44,742 nucleotides of DNA, taken from assembly GCA_026129915.1 (NCBI GenBank), contig JAHCHD010000022.1, positions 1 through 44,742 of the forward strand, written 5' to 3'. The translations under genes and the position numbers were made by a program. The notes beneath the pieces are model-generated. The model made no database searches and was not told the DNA's origin. It was given only the letters and a program-made list of their open reading frames with translations. Of this stretch, positions 8,162-16,618 are shown piece after piece; positions within the stretch are counted from its first letter, which is position 1; each line of letters starts with the position of its first letter. The DNA comes from Bryobacterales bacterium (GTDB taxonomy: Bacteria > Acidobacteriota > Terriglobia > Bryobacterales > Bryobacteraceae).

Positions 8162-8425
8162 ATGGCTGACCCCAAACCTTACATTATCCTCCACACGCAA
8201 CCCCACCGTCGGGCTTACCTCGGCGCGCAAACCCTGCGGAAGTCATTCTGGCCAAGCATGAACTCAACTACCAGGAGCTGGACGTGAGTGAAGGCTATGA
8301 CGCTCGCGACGACCCGTTGGAAGTACACGGTAGCCGGAACACGCCTACACTGCTTATAGACGGCGAGGTGTTCAATGGGTTTCGCCGGGAAGCGCTGGGG
8401 CGCCGGTTGGACCCGCGATACGACG
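8162..8425 (+). pseudogene. Decayed glutaredoxin gene
   Basis: From the ATG at 8162 one frame reads MADPKPYIILHTQPHRRAYLGA, the start of a glutaredoxin-like fold. The rest continues in another frame from about 8227 as AEVILAKHELNYQELDV, then TPTLLIDGEVFNGF, then LGRRLD, which is the cis-proline (TPTL) half of a glutaredoxin. A frameshift near 8222-8230 therefore splits the gene. The expected active-site pattern HTQPHCxxC reads HRRAY here; both cysteine positions could have been lost by single base changes. This argues for a true pseudogene and not a sequencing error. Its original role was probably thiol-disulfide exchange or glutathionylation control. Confidence 0.72.
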
Positions 8426-8507
8426 CATGTCCACGCGAAGCACCTTGCGGATCGCCCCAAATTACGGCGCCCCGCTGGCCGTTACGCCAATGCGGTGGGA
8501 ATGGCCG

Positions 8508-9506
8508 TTACTCTTCCTTCGGGTCGTTCCGATGCAGGAATCGTTGTGTGAGACTGTCGTGCTCCGTGGAGAACTGCTCCAGAGCCCCGCGAATGTAGGG
8601 CCGAAACTCCTGAATCCAGTAAGGAAGAAAACCTGTCTTGTGGATGGCCCGAAGCGTATCTGAGTAATGGTTCAGGATTGGCATGGCGAACACATGCCCC
8701 GCTTTGGCTGCCGCAAGTTTGGCTGACCGGCCCAGCCACCGCACATTCTCAGGAATCTGGCTGACGGCGGAAAACGCGATCAGCGCGGAGATCTGAAACA
8801 CCGTCCGGTTCTGCGCCTTAGCCTCATTGGTGATCTCGTGCCAGCGGGCAATCACGGTTTCCGGGTCAGGAAGGTTTGACTTGGGGATGTGCGTGAATTC
8901 GTGGCGAATCTGGCGCAGTTCCTCGCGCAACGTGGCCACGTCCAGTGGAGGAGTGTTGAAGGTCTCCGCCAGGCGCCCGGAACCTCGTTCCAACCGATGC
9001 AGGAGGGTATCTACGTCATCGATTCCCGAGGTGCTTTCAATCAGTCCATCCTTCTGCAAGGCATCCGCGATTTCGCGAATGAGTGTCTTGCCCGCGCCGG
9101 TGATGTCGGCGATGGCGGCAAACACCCATACGGGCGAGGCACGGAAAGTGAGCAGCCCGATTGCCTCAATTCCATTGCCGGCGGTGCGGCGCAACAGGAA
9201 GTCCTCACTCAGGCGGCCGTCCACTGGGAACACGCCCTTCACCTGCCCGACATCCTCGATCAGAAAGCGTAGAGTAAGGTCCACCATACTGCGGTAGAGT
9301 TGTGTGCGGCGGATGGTGCTGGGGAGTGTAGTCTCGCCCACCTCGCGCACGATTCCCGCTCCCAGCGCCGTAGCGGAGCGCACGACTCGTTCAGGGAGCG
9401 AAACCACATACTCGGCAAGATCTCGCCTCGTCATCTTCCACGGGATAGGCAGCGGAATTGGCAGAGTGGTCTCGAGTTTCTTTTCAATCGCCTCGCGCAG
9501 TTTCAT
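8508..9506 (-). CDS. Unrecognised 332-aa protein
   Basis: The frame is open much further upstream (to 9941), but that extension is the remnant of another gene (hicB). The natural start is the ATG at 9506 (MKLREAIEKKLE), although it has no clear ribosome binding site. The protein looks mostly helical and soluble or peripherally membrane-associated. It has a proline-rich stretch (LPIPLPIPW, about residues 15-23), a moderately hydrophobic patch at WVFAAIADI, and a charged C-terminus. No signal peptide or clear transmembrane helix is seen. The segment ITGAGKT resembles a P-loop but lacks the required spacing. I do not recognise the family. Its neighbours are pseudogenes, so context gives no function. 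Confidence 0.6.
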   Translation of the reverse strand: MKLREAIEKKLETTLPIPLPIPWKMTRRDLAEYVVSLPERVVRSATALGAGIVREVGETTLPSTIRRTQLYRSMVDLTLRFLIEDVGQVKGVFPVDGRLSEDFLLRRTAGNGIEAIGLLTFRASPVWVFAAIADITGAGKTLIREIADALQKDGLIESTSGIDDVDTLLHRLERGSGRLAETFNTPPLDVATLREELRQIRHEFTHIPKSNLPDPETVIARWHEITNEAKAQNRTVFQISALIAFSAVSQIPENVRWLGRSAKLAAAKAGHVFAMPILNHYSDTLRAIHKTGFLPYWIQEFRPYIRGALEQFSTEHDSLTQRFLHRNDPKEE

Positions 9507-9628
9507 GGTGTGGGCTGGATTCTGGCAGTTCCGACACAGGAAGCCTTGCCTGTAGTGTAGCGCGGGGCATGGAGTGCGCAGCGATGGGCGGCAACCGCTG
9601 TTTGACACTGCGGGAGGCAACCTGCTTC

Positions 9629-10075
9629 TCAGTAGACCTCCAGGCGCATCTTCCATGGTGACGATCGCTCGCTTTCCAAGGGCTAGCAGTGCCGTCTGAA
9701 TCTTCTCGAAGCTGGTCTCGTGATCCTGATCAAGCATGCGACGTAACACGTTCTCTCGAACGCTCAGTCGCCGTGCTGGCTCGCTATTGGAGGTCTCGCT
9801 GTCACGAAGGGCCGTATAGGGTGCGGGCTTACCGGCAATCCAAAATGGAACCGGGACTTGGCGCTGCCCGCGCTTCAGTGTCGAGGGATGAGGAATCGGG
9901 AGACGCTCCGCAATCACATAAGCGATGATGCTGCCAGGCAATCGATTGCTTCTTCCATTGCCTCCTGGACCGTCGCACCATTGGTGCGGGCTGCCGGGGA
10001 GTCCGGGAAGGAATCCAGCAGGCGACTGTCAGCCTGCAGTCGAAACACTGCGGGATAGCAGAATGTGCCTGTCAT
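9629..10075 (-). pseudogene. hicB: Frameshifted HicB-type antitoxin gene
   Basis: From an ATG at 10075, with GAGGAG about 8 nt upstream, the protein begins MTGTFCYPAVFRLQADSRL and continues through SFPDSPAARTNGATVQEAME, the HicB partial RNase H-like fold (FPD and A..EA..). This frame ends after DCLAASSLM. The continuation is in another frame: GSIIAYVIAERLPIPHPS, then VPVPFW, and a C-terminal helix-turn-helix (ARRLSVRENVLRRMLD) up to ALLALGKRAIVTMED. The natural stop is also lost in that frame; an out-of-frame TGA at 9629 marks the probable old end. The gene is therefore a decayed HicB antitoxin/repressor. It lies 10 bp after the hicA remnant, as in intact hicAB pairs. Confidence 0.75.
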
Positions 10076-10085
10076 CACCAGCTCC

Positions 10086-10296
10086 TCAGAAATCCTGTTT
10101 GTTCACTTGCAGTGCTCGCAACCTCGCGCGCAGGAGCCCGTTCCGATCTCCTTCTTGCGCTCTTTGATTACAGTGAACCGTTCATCCAGAACCACCATCC
10201 CTTGGCTGCCCTTCTCCTTGGCCGGGACGAATCGAAAAGCCAATTGACGGTCGTGGCATAACGGTACAGACGTCTGAGGAATTCTGATCCGTTCAC
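10086..10296 (-). pseudogene. hicA: Decayed HicA-type mRNA interferase toxin gene
   Basis: A 211-nt stretch encodes a HicA-like toxin in three successive frames. A GTG at 10296 starts VNGSEFLRRLYRYATTVNW. The middle part is in a second frame: AFRFVPAKEKGSQG, then LDERFTVIKERKKEIGTG. A third frame ends LLRARLRALQVNKQDF with a stop at 10086. HicA proteins have a dsRBD-like fold with a catalytic histidine in a GSH motif; here the motif reads GSQ. Two frameshifts and the lost histidine indicate a dead toxin. Intact relatives are about 70 aa, the same as the summed pieces. It precedes the hicB remnant on the same strand. Confidence 0.72.
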
Positions 10297-10385
10297 CCCA
10301 TTCAGGATCGTAAAGTACTGTACGATCCTGGCAACCGATTCCTTGCCAGAAGTCCGAAGTGTTGCCCTGCGCTATTCTCGATAAC

Positions 10386-12932
10386 ATGCGCTGGTTGGCA
10401 AGTCTGCTGCTTTGTTTCATGTGCGTGGTTCCGTCTTATGGGTGGCTGGAGCCGCTTCCTTACGACAAGGGCTCGGCGGGTTTGCTGCAGCAGTTGCGGA
10501 AGCTGCAGACGCGCGCCAGGATCCTTTACATCGTGGCCCATCCGGATGATGAAGACGGCGCTACAATCGCGCATCTCAGTCGCGGCCTGGGCGCGGAAGT
10601 GGTGCTGCTTTCGCTTACCCGCGGGGAATCGGGCGCGAACATAGTCACCGACGACGCATTTGACCGCCTGGGCTTGCTGCGTAGCGTAGAACTGCGGCGC
10701 GGCGCGCAGTATTACGGAGCACGGCTAAGATTCACGCGGGCCGTGGACTACGGATACTCGAAGACTATCGAGGAGTGCTGGAGCCAGTGGAACGAGGACG
10801 AAGTGATTGCGGACGTGGTGCGCGTGATCCGCGAGGAGCGGCCGCACGTGATCATCTCCCGCTGGCAAGGTACCGCACGAGATGGCCATGGTAACCATAC
10901 GGCTTCGGGAATCGTTTCGCCCAAAGCGTATGCCGCTGCCGCCGACCCAGAGAGGTACCCCGAACAACTGGCTGCCGGTTCGCGCACGTGGAAAGCGCTA
11001 AAGCACTACGCCAACAACCGGAGCCAGCTCGACCCCTGGACGGTGAAGTCCGAGACCGGCATCTTCGACCCCATGCTGGGCCAGAGCTATGCGCAGATCG
11101 GGCGCGAGGGCTTGCGCCAGCAGCGTTCGCAGAGCATCGGCACGGTGATTATGGGGCCCGGCTCCCTGGCCACCTACTACCTGCGCACGGATCCCCCTGC
11201 CGCCGACGATGAGCGCGAGGGAGGTTTCCTTGAGGGCATCGATCTCTCGATGAGTGCCTACCCGGCACTGCAGGCGCACATTGACGAAGCGATGCGGCGC
11301 TTTGATGGCCAGCATCCTGAACGTTCCGCCCCCGCGCTGGCAGCCGCCCTTGCCGAAGTGCGCCGGATGCGCCGCTCAGGCGATGACCGCGACCTATCGG
11401 TGAAAGAGGCGCAGATCGAGAAGGCGTTGTTGCTCTCCCTGGGGCTGGAAGTGGAAGCGCTGGTGCGCCCCGCCTCGGCGCCCACCGGACAGATGGCGAT
11501 GTTCGTGCCCGCGGTCACCTTCGCCGTGGCCACACCCGGCCAGCGATTTCCCGTTGCGGTAACCCTCCATCAGCGTCTGGAGCAAGGAATCCAACTGCTG
11601 GGCATCGAGTTGCAAACACCCGCTGGCTGGCAGGTGGAAGACGAGGGCGATGGCAGGTTCCAGGTGACTGTACCGGCCGATGCCCGCCCCACCAGCGCCT
11701 TTTGGAAGCGTGACTCCGTGAAGGAAACCTTCTACCGCTACGCGAGTGACGCAGAGTTTGGCCAGCCCTTACCCGATGCTCCGGTGCATGCGCTGGTGAT
11801 GTTTGAGTTCCAGGGAGTGCGGATCTACGCCCGGCAGCCCGTGCTGGTGAGCCAGGTGGATGAGAAGGGCTTGCAGTATCGCAAGGCGCTCAGTGTGGGT
11901 CCATCGCTATCACTGCGCACGGAGACCGAGGCCGGTATCCTGCCATTGTCGAAGGACGCCTACGCACTGAACGTCGAACTTCGCAATGTGGGTAGCGCCG
12001 CCATAGCGGGCACGGTGCGCCTGGAATTGCCGCAAGGATGGCGCAGCGAACCCCAGACGCAGACCTTTGCGATGGAGAAGGAAGGGGAAGCGGTAGGCGC
12101 AGCGTTTCGAATTGTTCCCCCCGCGGAGTTGCGTGGCGGACGCGTGACGGTGGCGGCAGTCGCCGCCGCGAACGGCAAGGAGTATCGTCATACCTTCCAG
12201 CCCGTCACCCAGCCTGGCTATGAGGTGGTGTACTACGAAAGGCCCGCCACGCATGAAATTGCCCTGGTAGATGCGAAGATCGCGCCCAACCTGAAGGTGG
12301 GTTACATCATGGGAGCGGGAGACTTGGTGGCGGCGGGGATTGAGCAACTCGGCGCCAGCGTGGAGATGCTCGACACCTCATCGCTCGCCAGCGCGGACCT
12401 CTCGCGCTACCACACCATTGTGATGGGCATCCGCGCCTATGCCGTCCGCAAGGACGTGCTCACGTACAACCAGCGGCTGCTCGATTACGTGAAGCAGGGC
12501 GGCGTGCTGGTGGTGCAGTACAACACGCCGGAATATGACAACAATTTTGGCCCCTACCCTTACCAGATGGGGCGGCGTGCGGAGGAGGTAAGCGAAGAGG
12601 ATTCGCCCGTGAAGTTGCTGGCGCCGGACGCGCCCGTGTTCCAGATGCCCAACCGCATTACCCTTGCCGACTTTGATGGCTGGGTGGAACAACGCGGCTC
12701 CAAACACTTGGTTAGCTGGGCGCCTGAATACACTCCGTTAGTGGAGATGCATGATCGCGGCCAGGATCCGCAGAGGGGAATCTGGCTGGAAGCGCGTCAC
12801 GGCAAAGGGATGTATATTTACTGCTCGCTTGCCTGGTATCGCCAACTGCCGTTCGCGGTGCCGGGGGCGGCCCGCATCTTCGCCAATCTCATCAGCCTGG
12901 GCGCTCCCGGAGCACCATGGCGCCCGCAATAA
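10386..12932 (+). CDS. Secreted PIG-L/LmbE-family deacetylase with C-terminal GATase-like domain
   Basis: An 848-aa exported protein. After a signal peptide (LASLLLCFMCVVPSYGW) comes a PIG-L (LmbE) domain with the zinc/catalytic motif AHPDDE at residues 51-56 and the second zinc motif HGNHTAS at 168-174. Members hydrolyse N-acetyl groups of amino sugars. The middle region (about 370-620) looks like beta-sandwich domains, with PAGWQVEDEG and LPQGWRSEPQ. The last about 220 residues form a class I glutamine-amidotransferase-like/ThuA-like fold (VGYIMGAGD, TIVMGIRAY, GGVLVVQYN). This architecture is common in Acidobacteriota and Bacteroidota; the glycan substrate is unknown. The start at 10386 is chosen because the signal peptide begins there; no clear ribosome binding site is present. 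Confidence 0.88.
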   Translation: MRWLASLLLCFMCVVPSYGWLEPLPYDKGSAGLLQQLRKLQTRARILYIVAHPDDEDGATIAHLSRGLGAEVVLLSLTRGESGANIVTDDAFDRLGLLRSVELRRGAQYYGARLRFTRAVDYGYSKTIEECWSQWNEDEVIADVVRVIREERPHVIISRWQGTARDGHGNHTASGIVSPKAYAAAADPERYPEQLAAGSRTWKALKHYANNRSQLDPWTVKSETGIFDPMLGQSYAQIGREGLRQQRSQSIGTVIMGPGSLATYYLRTDPPAADDEREGGFLEGIDLSMSAYPALQAHIDEAMRRFDGQHPERSAPALAAALAEVRRMRRSGDDRDLSVKEAQIEKALLLSLGLEVEALVRPASAPTGQMAMFVPAVTFAVATPGQRFPVAVTLHQRLEQGIQLLGIELQTPAGWQVEDEGDGRFQVTVPADARPTSAFWKRDSVKETFYRYASDAEFGQPLPDAPVHALVMFEFQGVRIYARQPVLVSQVDEKGLQYRKALSVGPSLSLRTETEAGILPLSKDAYALNVELRNVGSAAIAGTVRLELPQGWRSEPQTQTFAMEKEGEAVGAAFRIVPPAELRGGRVTVAAVAAANGKEYRHTFQPVTQPGYEVVYYERPATHEIALVDAKIAPNLKVGYIMGAGDLVAAGIEQLGASVEMLDTSSLASADLSRYHTIVMGIRAYAVRKDVLTYNQRLLDYVKQGGVLVVQYNTPEYDNNFGPYPYQMGRRAEEVSEEDSPVKLLAPDAPVFQMPNRITLADFDGWVEQRGSKHLVSWAPEYTPLVEMHDRGQDPQRGIWLEARHGKGMYIYCSLAWYRQLPFAVPGAARIFANLISLGAPGAPWRPQ

Positions 12933-12933
12933 A

Positions 12934-12968
12934 AATGGCGCTGTTCCGCGAGGTGGAACAGCGCCATT
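12934..12968 (-). terminator. Terminator between convergent PIG-L and oxidoreductase genes
   Basis: A perfect 14-bp stem (12934-12947 with 12955-12968) and a 7-nt loop. On the minus strand it is followed by a T-rich tract (TTTTTATTG, counting stem-end bases), so it terminates the oxidoreductase transcript. It begins 1 bp past the PIG-L stop and may also slow plus-strand transcription. Confidence 0.88.
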
Positions 12969-12989
12969 CGTTCGTCCGCCAGTGCGCGG

Positions 12990-14591
12990 TTATCCGTTCA
13001 GAGTCCAGCCTTTGCGGTATTCGCGAGAGAGGTAGCTATTGGCTTCCTGTGAGTTGGTGACGCGGCCCGTCGCGCCGTCGTAATCCAGCTTCTTGCCCAC
13101 GCGGTGCGCCACGAGCCCGAGCATCATCTGCTCGATCATCGTGCCGGAGTAGTCGAAGTCGCAGTGGGTCTTCATGCTGGTGCCGTGCTTAAGGCCGTCG
13201 TTCTTGCCCTTGCAGGCATCTAGCCACTCGGTCTGGAAGGGGTCAATGCGGCTGTTCGGCTCACGCCCTTCCTTCTTCGCCGCGGCGTAGGCGTTTACGT
13301 CGTCGTTGGGCAAGCCCAGCGCCGGGGGCAAGCCGTTTTCCATCAGCAACACTTCAGGGAAGCCGCTGGCCAGCGGTTGCGCGCTCGGCCAAGCTCTCAA
13401 GCCTGGGGGAAGAGGACGTTCCGCGGGGCGTCCACCACCCTGCCGGCGCGGCCCGGGCGCTGAAGCGGTCTGGGTGGGCATTCCCTTGCCGGCCACCAGG
13501 GGCAGCAGGTCTTTCTGGGCTCGGCGCGAGTAGTAGGTAAAGTCGCCATCGTCGTTGTTCGGGAGCAGGATGCGCGAGGTGAAGTCAGCGAAAATCGCTC
13601 CCTTGGTGCCCTCGTAGATGGCGCCATTGCCGACACGGGAGAGGTCGATGTAACCGCGCGGGGCTTCCGGTTTCAGGCCGCCCTGATACCACACAAGTTC
13701 CACCGGTCCGCGCCACGCATTGGCCGGATGCTGGAAGCTCACTTTCAGCTTCACCGGGCAGATATCCGGATTGTACTTGTCGCTCACCTCGTGGTCCACG
13801 TCGATACTGGAAGGAGCACCCGCATCGATCACGTTCCAAGCGAGGTCCATGGTGTGCGCGCCCATGTCACCCATCTGGCCCACGCCGAAGTCACGGTACA
13901 TGTTCCAGAACAGGCAATTCAGGCCCGACGTGCCTCCGAAATACTGCGGCGAATACGGGTGTACGGGGGATGGGCCAATCCATTGCTCGAAGTCGAGCCC
14001 CGCTGGAGGCGCACCTTCGCCCTTGGGATAACCCGGTCGGGGTAATTCGCGGGCGTCCCAGCTATGGACGCGCTTCAATTCGCCGATGGCGCCGTCAAGA
14101 ATCAGCTCACGTACACGCTCGAAGTTCGGGTACGCGTGCCGCTGCGTTCCGTGTTGCGTGGCCACTTTGCCGCGGTTCTTCAGGTAGTTGGCGCGGACGA
14201 TCCGGGCTTCCTCCACCGTCATGCCCAAGGGCTTTTCGCAGAAAACGTGCATGCCGCGATTGATGGCCCAGTTGGCGATGAAGGCGTGGTGCTGGTCAGC
14301 CGTGCAAATCACGACAGCTTCCACATCCTTCTGGTCGAGCATCTTCCGCCAGTCCGTATAGGTCTTGGCCTTGGGAAACATGGCCAGGGCTTGTCGCGTG
14401 CGGGGTTCGTAGACATCGCAGAGGGCAACGACATTCTCGTTGCGCAGGCTGGGGTAGTGAGCGGTGCCCCTGCCCCATACGCCAATCAAGGCAACATTTA
14501 GCCGGTTGCTGGGAGCGGTCTGGCCGCGCAGCAGGCCAGCGGGAAGAATAGTGAAAGCGGTTGCGGTTTGCAGGAAGTTTCGGCGTTGCAT
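12990..14591 (-). CDS. Tat-exported Gfo/Idh/MocA-family oxidoreductase
   Basis: A 533-aa NAD(P)-dependent oxidoreductase of the Gfo/Idh/MocA family. The N-terminus MQRRNFLQTATAFTILPAG is a twin-arginine signal. The Rossmann motif VALIGVWGRG (about residues 33-42) and catalytic-type EKP (119-121) are present, followed by the C-terminal alpha/beta domain (GGTSGLNCLFWNMYRDFG, MGDMGAHTMDLAWNV). Proteins of this kind oxidise or rearrange sugars and inositols; the substrate is unknown. The ATG at 14591 has GAGGA upstream and starts exactly at the Tat motif. Residues about 371-410 form a Pro/Arg/Gly-rich low-complexity insert. It is followed by a strong terminator and lies downstream of an SDR gene on the same strand. 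Confidence 0.88.
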   Translation of the reverse strand: MQRRNFLQTATAFTILPAGLLRGQTAPSNRLNVALIGVWGRGTAHYPSLRNENVVALCDVYEPRTRQALAMFPKAKTYTDWRKMLDQKDVEAVVICTADQHHAFIANWAINRGMHVFCEKPLGMTVEEARIVRANYLKNRGKVATQHGTQRHAYPNFERVRELILDGAIGELKRVHSWDARELPRPGYPKGEGAPPAGLDFEQWIGPSPVHPYSPQYFGGTSGLNCLFWNMYRDFGVGQMGDMGAHTMDLAWNVIDAGAPSSIDVDHEVSDKYNPDICPVKLKVSFQHPANAWRGPVELVWYQGGLKPEAPRGYIDLSRVGNGAIYEGTKGAIFADFTSRILLPNNDDGDFTYYSRRAQKDLLPLVAGKGMPTQTASAPGPRRQGGGRPAERPLPPGLRAWPSAQPLASGFPEVLLMENGLPPALGLPNDDVNAYAAAKKEGREPNSRIDPFQTEWLDACKGKNDGLKHGTSMKTHCDFDYSGTMIEQMMLGLVAHRVGKKLDYDGATGRVTNSQEANSYLSREYRKGWTLNG

Positions 14592-14702
14592 GAAGAATCC
14601 TCGCGGCAATCGTATCGCAATTTCGGACACGATGCTACCGGGAGCCAGAAACCGGGCGTCTGCACCGGGGCTGCGGCCTCCGGATGGAGCTACCTGGAGT
14701 CG

Positions 14703-15491
14703 TCAGCGGAGCCGCCAGTGGTCGGTTTGGAAGCTAGCGGTCTCCTCGCTCCAGGTGCCGAACTTCCCGGCCATCTGGCCCCCATCCACCAGCAAGGTGG
14801 CGCCGGTGATGAAGGAGGCTTCTTCAGAGGCCAGGAAGGCGACCGCGCGCGCTACCTCCTCCGGTTGGCCGCCGCGCCCGAGGGGTACGTGGCGAAAGTA
14901 GTCCTTGAGTACGCCTTCGTTATCGAAGGCTGCCTGCGTCAGTCGTGTGCGGATAAGGCCCGGGTTAACGGCATTCACGCGAATCTGCCACGGGCCGAGC
15001 TCGTTTGCCGCAGTGTGCAGGATACCCAGGACGCCCGCCTTGCTTGCATTATAGGCGCTGAGATGCGGCTCGCCATCATAGGAGTTTGTGGAGGCCATCA
15101 AGACGATGGCGCCGCTCCGCCGCGGTTTCATGCTTGCCGCCGCCAACTGTACGGTGTGAAACAATCCACTGAGGTTCAGCGCGATGGTGCGGTCCCATAC
15201 GGAGGCTGTGGTTTCCTCCAGGGGGGCGACGATGGCGGTGCCGGCGTTGGCGACCACGATGTCGAGTGCGGGCAGTACGGAAAATGCCTGTCCGAGTGAC
15301 TCGCGGTCTGTTACATCGGCGGCCACGCCAGCTGCCCCGATAGTGGCGGCAATCTCCGCGGGGCGCTCACGTTCCAGGTCGAGCACCCACACGGATGCAC
15401 CGCGGGCTGCGAGTTCCCGCGCGATGGCAAGTCCAATGCCATGGGCAGCGCCGGTCACCAGGGCCGACTTTCCGTTCAGATTCACAGGCAT
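14703..15491 (-). CDS. SDR-family NAD(P)-dependent oxidoreductase
   Basis: A 262-aa classical short-chain dehydrogenase. It has the cofactor motif TGAAHGIG (residues 13-20), NAG (82-84), and the catalytic Ser134, Tyr147 and Lys151 (YNASK). Near the C-terminus are the typical VNPGLIRT segment and the FITGATLLVDGG ending. An Asp at the end of the second beta strand (VLDLERER) suggests NAD preference. It lies 111 bp upstream of the Gfo/Idh gene on the same strand and is divergent from a sugar isomerase-like gene. The group may act on one carbohydrate pathway, which is inferred from context only. Confidence 0.9.
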   Translation of the reverse strand: MPVNLNGKSALVTGAAHGIGLAIARELAARGASVWVLDLERERPAEIAATIGAAGVAADVTDRESLGQAFSVLPALDIVVANAGTAIVAPLEETTASVWDRTIALNLSGLFHTVQLAAASMKPRRSGAIVLMASTNSYDGEPHLSAYNASKAGVLGILHTAANELGPWQIRVNAVNPGLIRTRLTQAAFDNEGVLKDYFRHVPLGRGGQPEEVARAVAFLASEEASFITGATLLVDGGQMAGKFGTWSEETASFQTDHWRLR

Positions 15492-15681
15492 GCCACTACT
15501 GTAGCGGCATTGGGGCGCGGTTGTGTTCTGCCACGGGCGGCAGCGGCTTCGCCCGCTTCACGCCAAACCGGGCGTAAGGTCGAGTCCTGCGGCAGCAGAA
15601 GCCGCGATAGAATCAGAGGCACCATTTGCCAGGGTCGGTCGCAGCCGCGGCACGCGACCCATGGGCGAATCCGGAGGCGCT

Positions 15682-16521
15682 ATGTACCTTTCCCTCAACC
15701 GTTCTTTAGTGACGGGCAAGCAGGTGAACTGGCCTGATTTCTGTGCGCTCGCTCATTATCACGGATACCCAGGCGTGGATGTCGACCTTGGCCCGGCAAT
15801 GAAGGATGGTATCGAAGCTACGCGCGACCTGCTTGCCGGCAAGGCCTTGCGCGCGTCCGTGGTGGGCTGCCCCGTAAACTTCAGGGAAGACGATGCCAAG
15901 TTCCAGGACACACTGAAGCAGCTTCCGGAAGCCGCGAAGTTCATTGCGGCCATCGATTGCCCGCGCATGGTCACCTGGGTGCTGGCGTCCTACGATCAGC
16001 CGAAGGCAGAGATCTGGAAGCTCTTCACCTATCGCTTCGGCGCCATCGCCAAGGTGCTGGCAGACCATAACATCCGCTTTGGCCTCGAATACCTGGGGCC
16101 GCTGCACCTCCGCACCTCGAAGCCGCACGTGTTCGCCCACAACATGGCGGAGTTTCTGACGTTGGCCGGCGAATGCGGCCCAAACGTAGGGATCCTCTTC
16201 GACACGTGGCACTGGCATCATGCCGGCGACAGCTTGGCCGACATTGAGAAGGCGGGCAAGCACCGCATTGTGCATGTGCATGCCAACGATGCCCCGAAGC
16301 TGCCACCAGAGCAGATCCGCGACAACGAGCGGCTCTTCTGCGGCGAAGGGGTTATTGACCTGAAGGGGATCTTCTCCACGCTACGCAAGATCGGCTACGA
16401 AGACGGAGTGAGCCCGGAAGTGCTGGGCCGGGGCATCAAGGAAATGCCTCTCGAAGAGGGAGTGCGTATGGGCTACCACACGACGGCAGCCGCCCTGCGC
16501 AGCGCGGGCATCGAAGCTTAG
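15682..16521 (+). CDS. Sugar phosphate isomerase/epimerase-like TIM-barrel protein
   Basis: A 279-aa protein of the AP-endonuclease-2/xylose isomerase-like TIM-barrel family. Metal-site candidates are the Glu in LEYLGP, the Asp/His in LFDTWHWHHAGD, the His in HVHANDAP, and the Glu in VSPEVLG. No signal peptide is seen, so it is cytoplasmic. The frame is open from 15523, but the ATG at 15682 has CGGAGGC at good spacing and matches the family start. Members isomerise or epimerise keto sugars or inositol derivatives; the substrate is not predictable. It is divergent from the SDR/oxidoreductase pair. Confidence 0.87.
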   Translation: MYLSLNRSLVTGKQVNWPDFCALAHYHGYPGVDVDLGPAMKDGIEATRDLLAGKALRASVVGCPVNFREDDAKFQDTLKQLPEAAKFIAAIDCPRMVTWVLASYDQPKAEIWKLFTYRFGAIAKVLADHNIRFGLEYLGPLHLRTSKPHVFAHNMAEFLTLAGECGPNVGILFDTWHWHHAGDSLADIEKAGKHRIVHVHANDAPKLPPEQIRDNERLFCGEGVIDLKGIFSTLRKIGYEDGVSPEVLGRGIKEMPLEEGVRMGYHTTAAALRSAGIEA

Positions 16522-16618
16522 TTCGCTGCCAGAAGACGGTGAACGCAGGCGACGAGTGCGCCCCGCCAGGATATCTTCCTCCGCACAGCACCGCAGAACG
16601 CTACCGCCGCATGAAAGG

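Noticed and set aside
9080..9110. Walker A-like GAGKT in the unrecognised 332-aa protein
   Set aside because: The first glycine of the GxxxxGK[ST] pattern is missing and there is no Walker B motif.
8508..9941. A 477-codon protein read as one gene
   Set aside because: The first 145 codons are the shifted second half of a dead hicB; the natural start of the downstream gene is at 9506.
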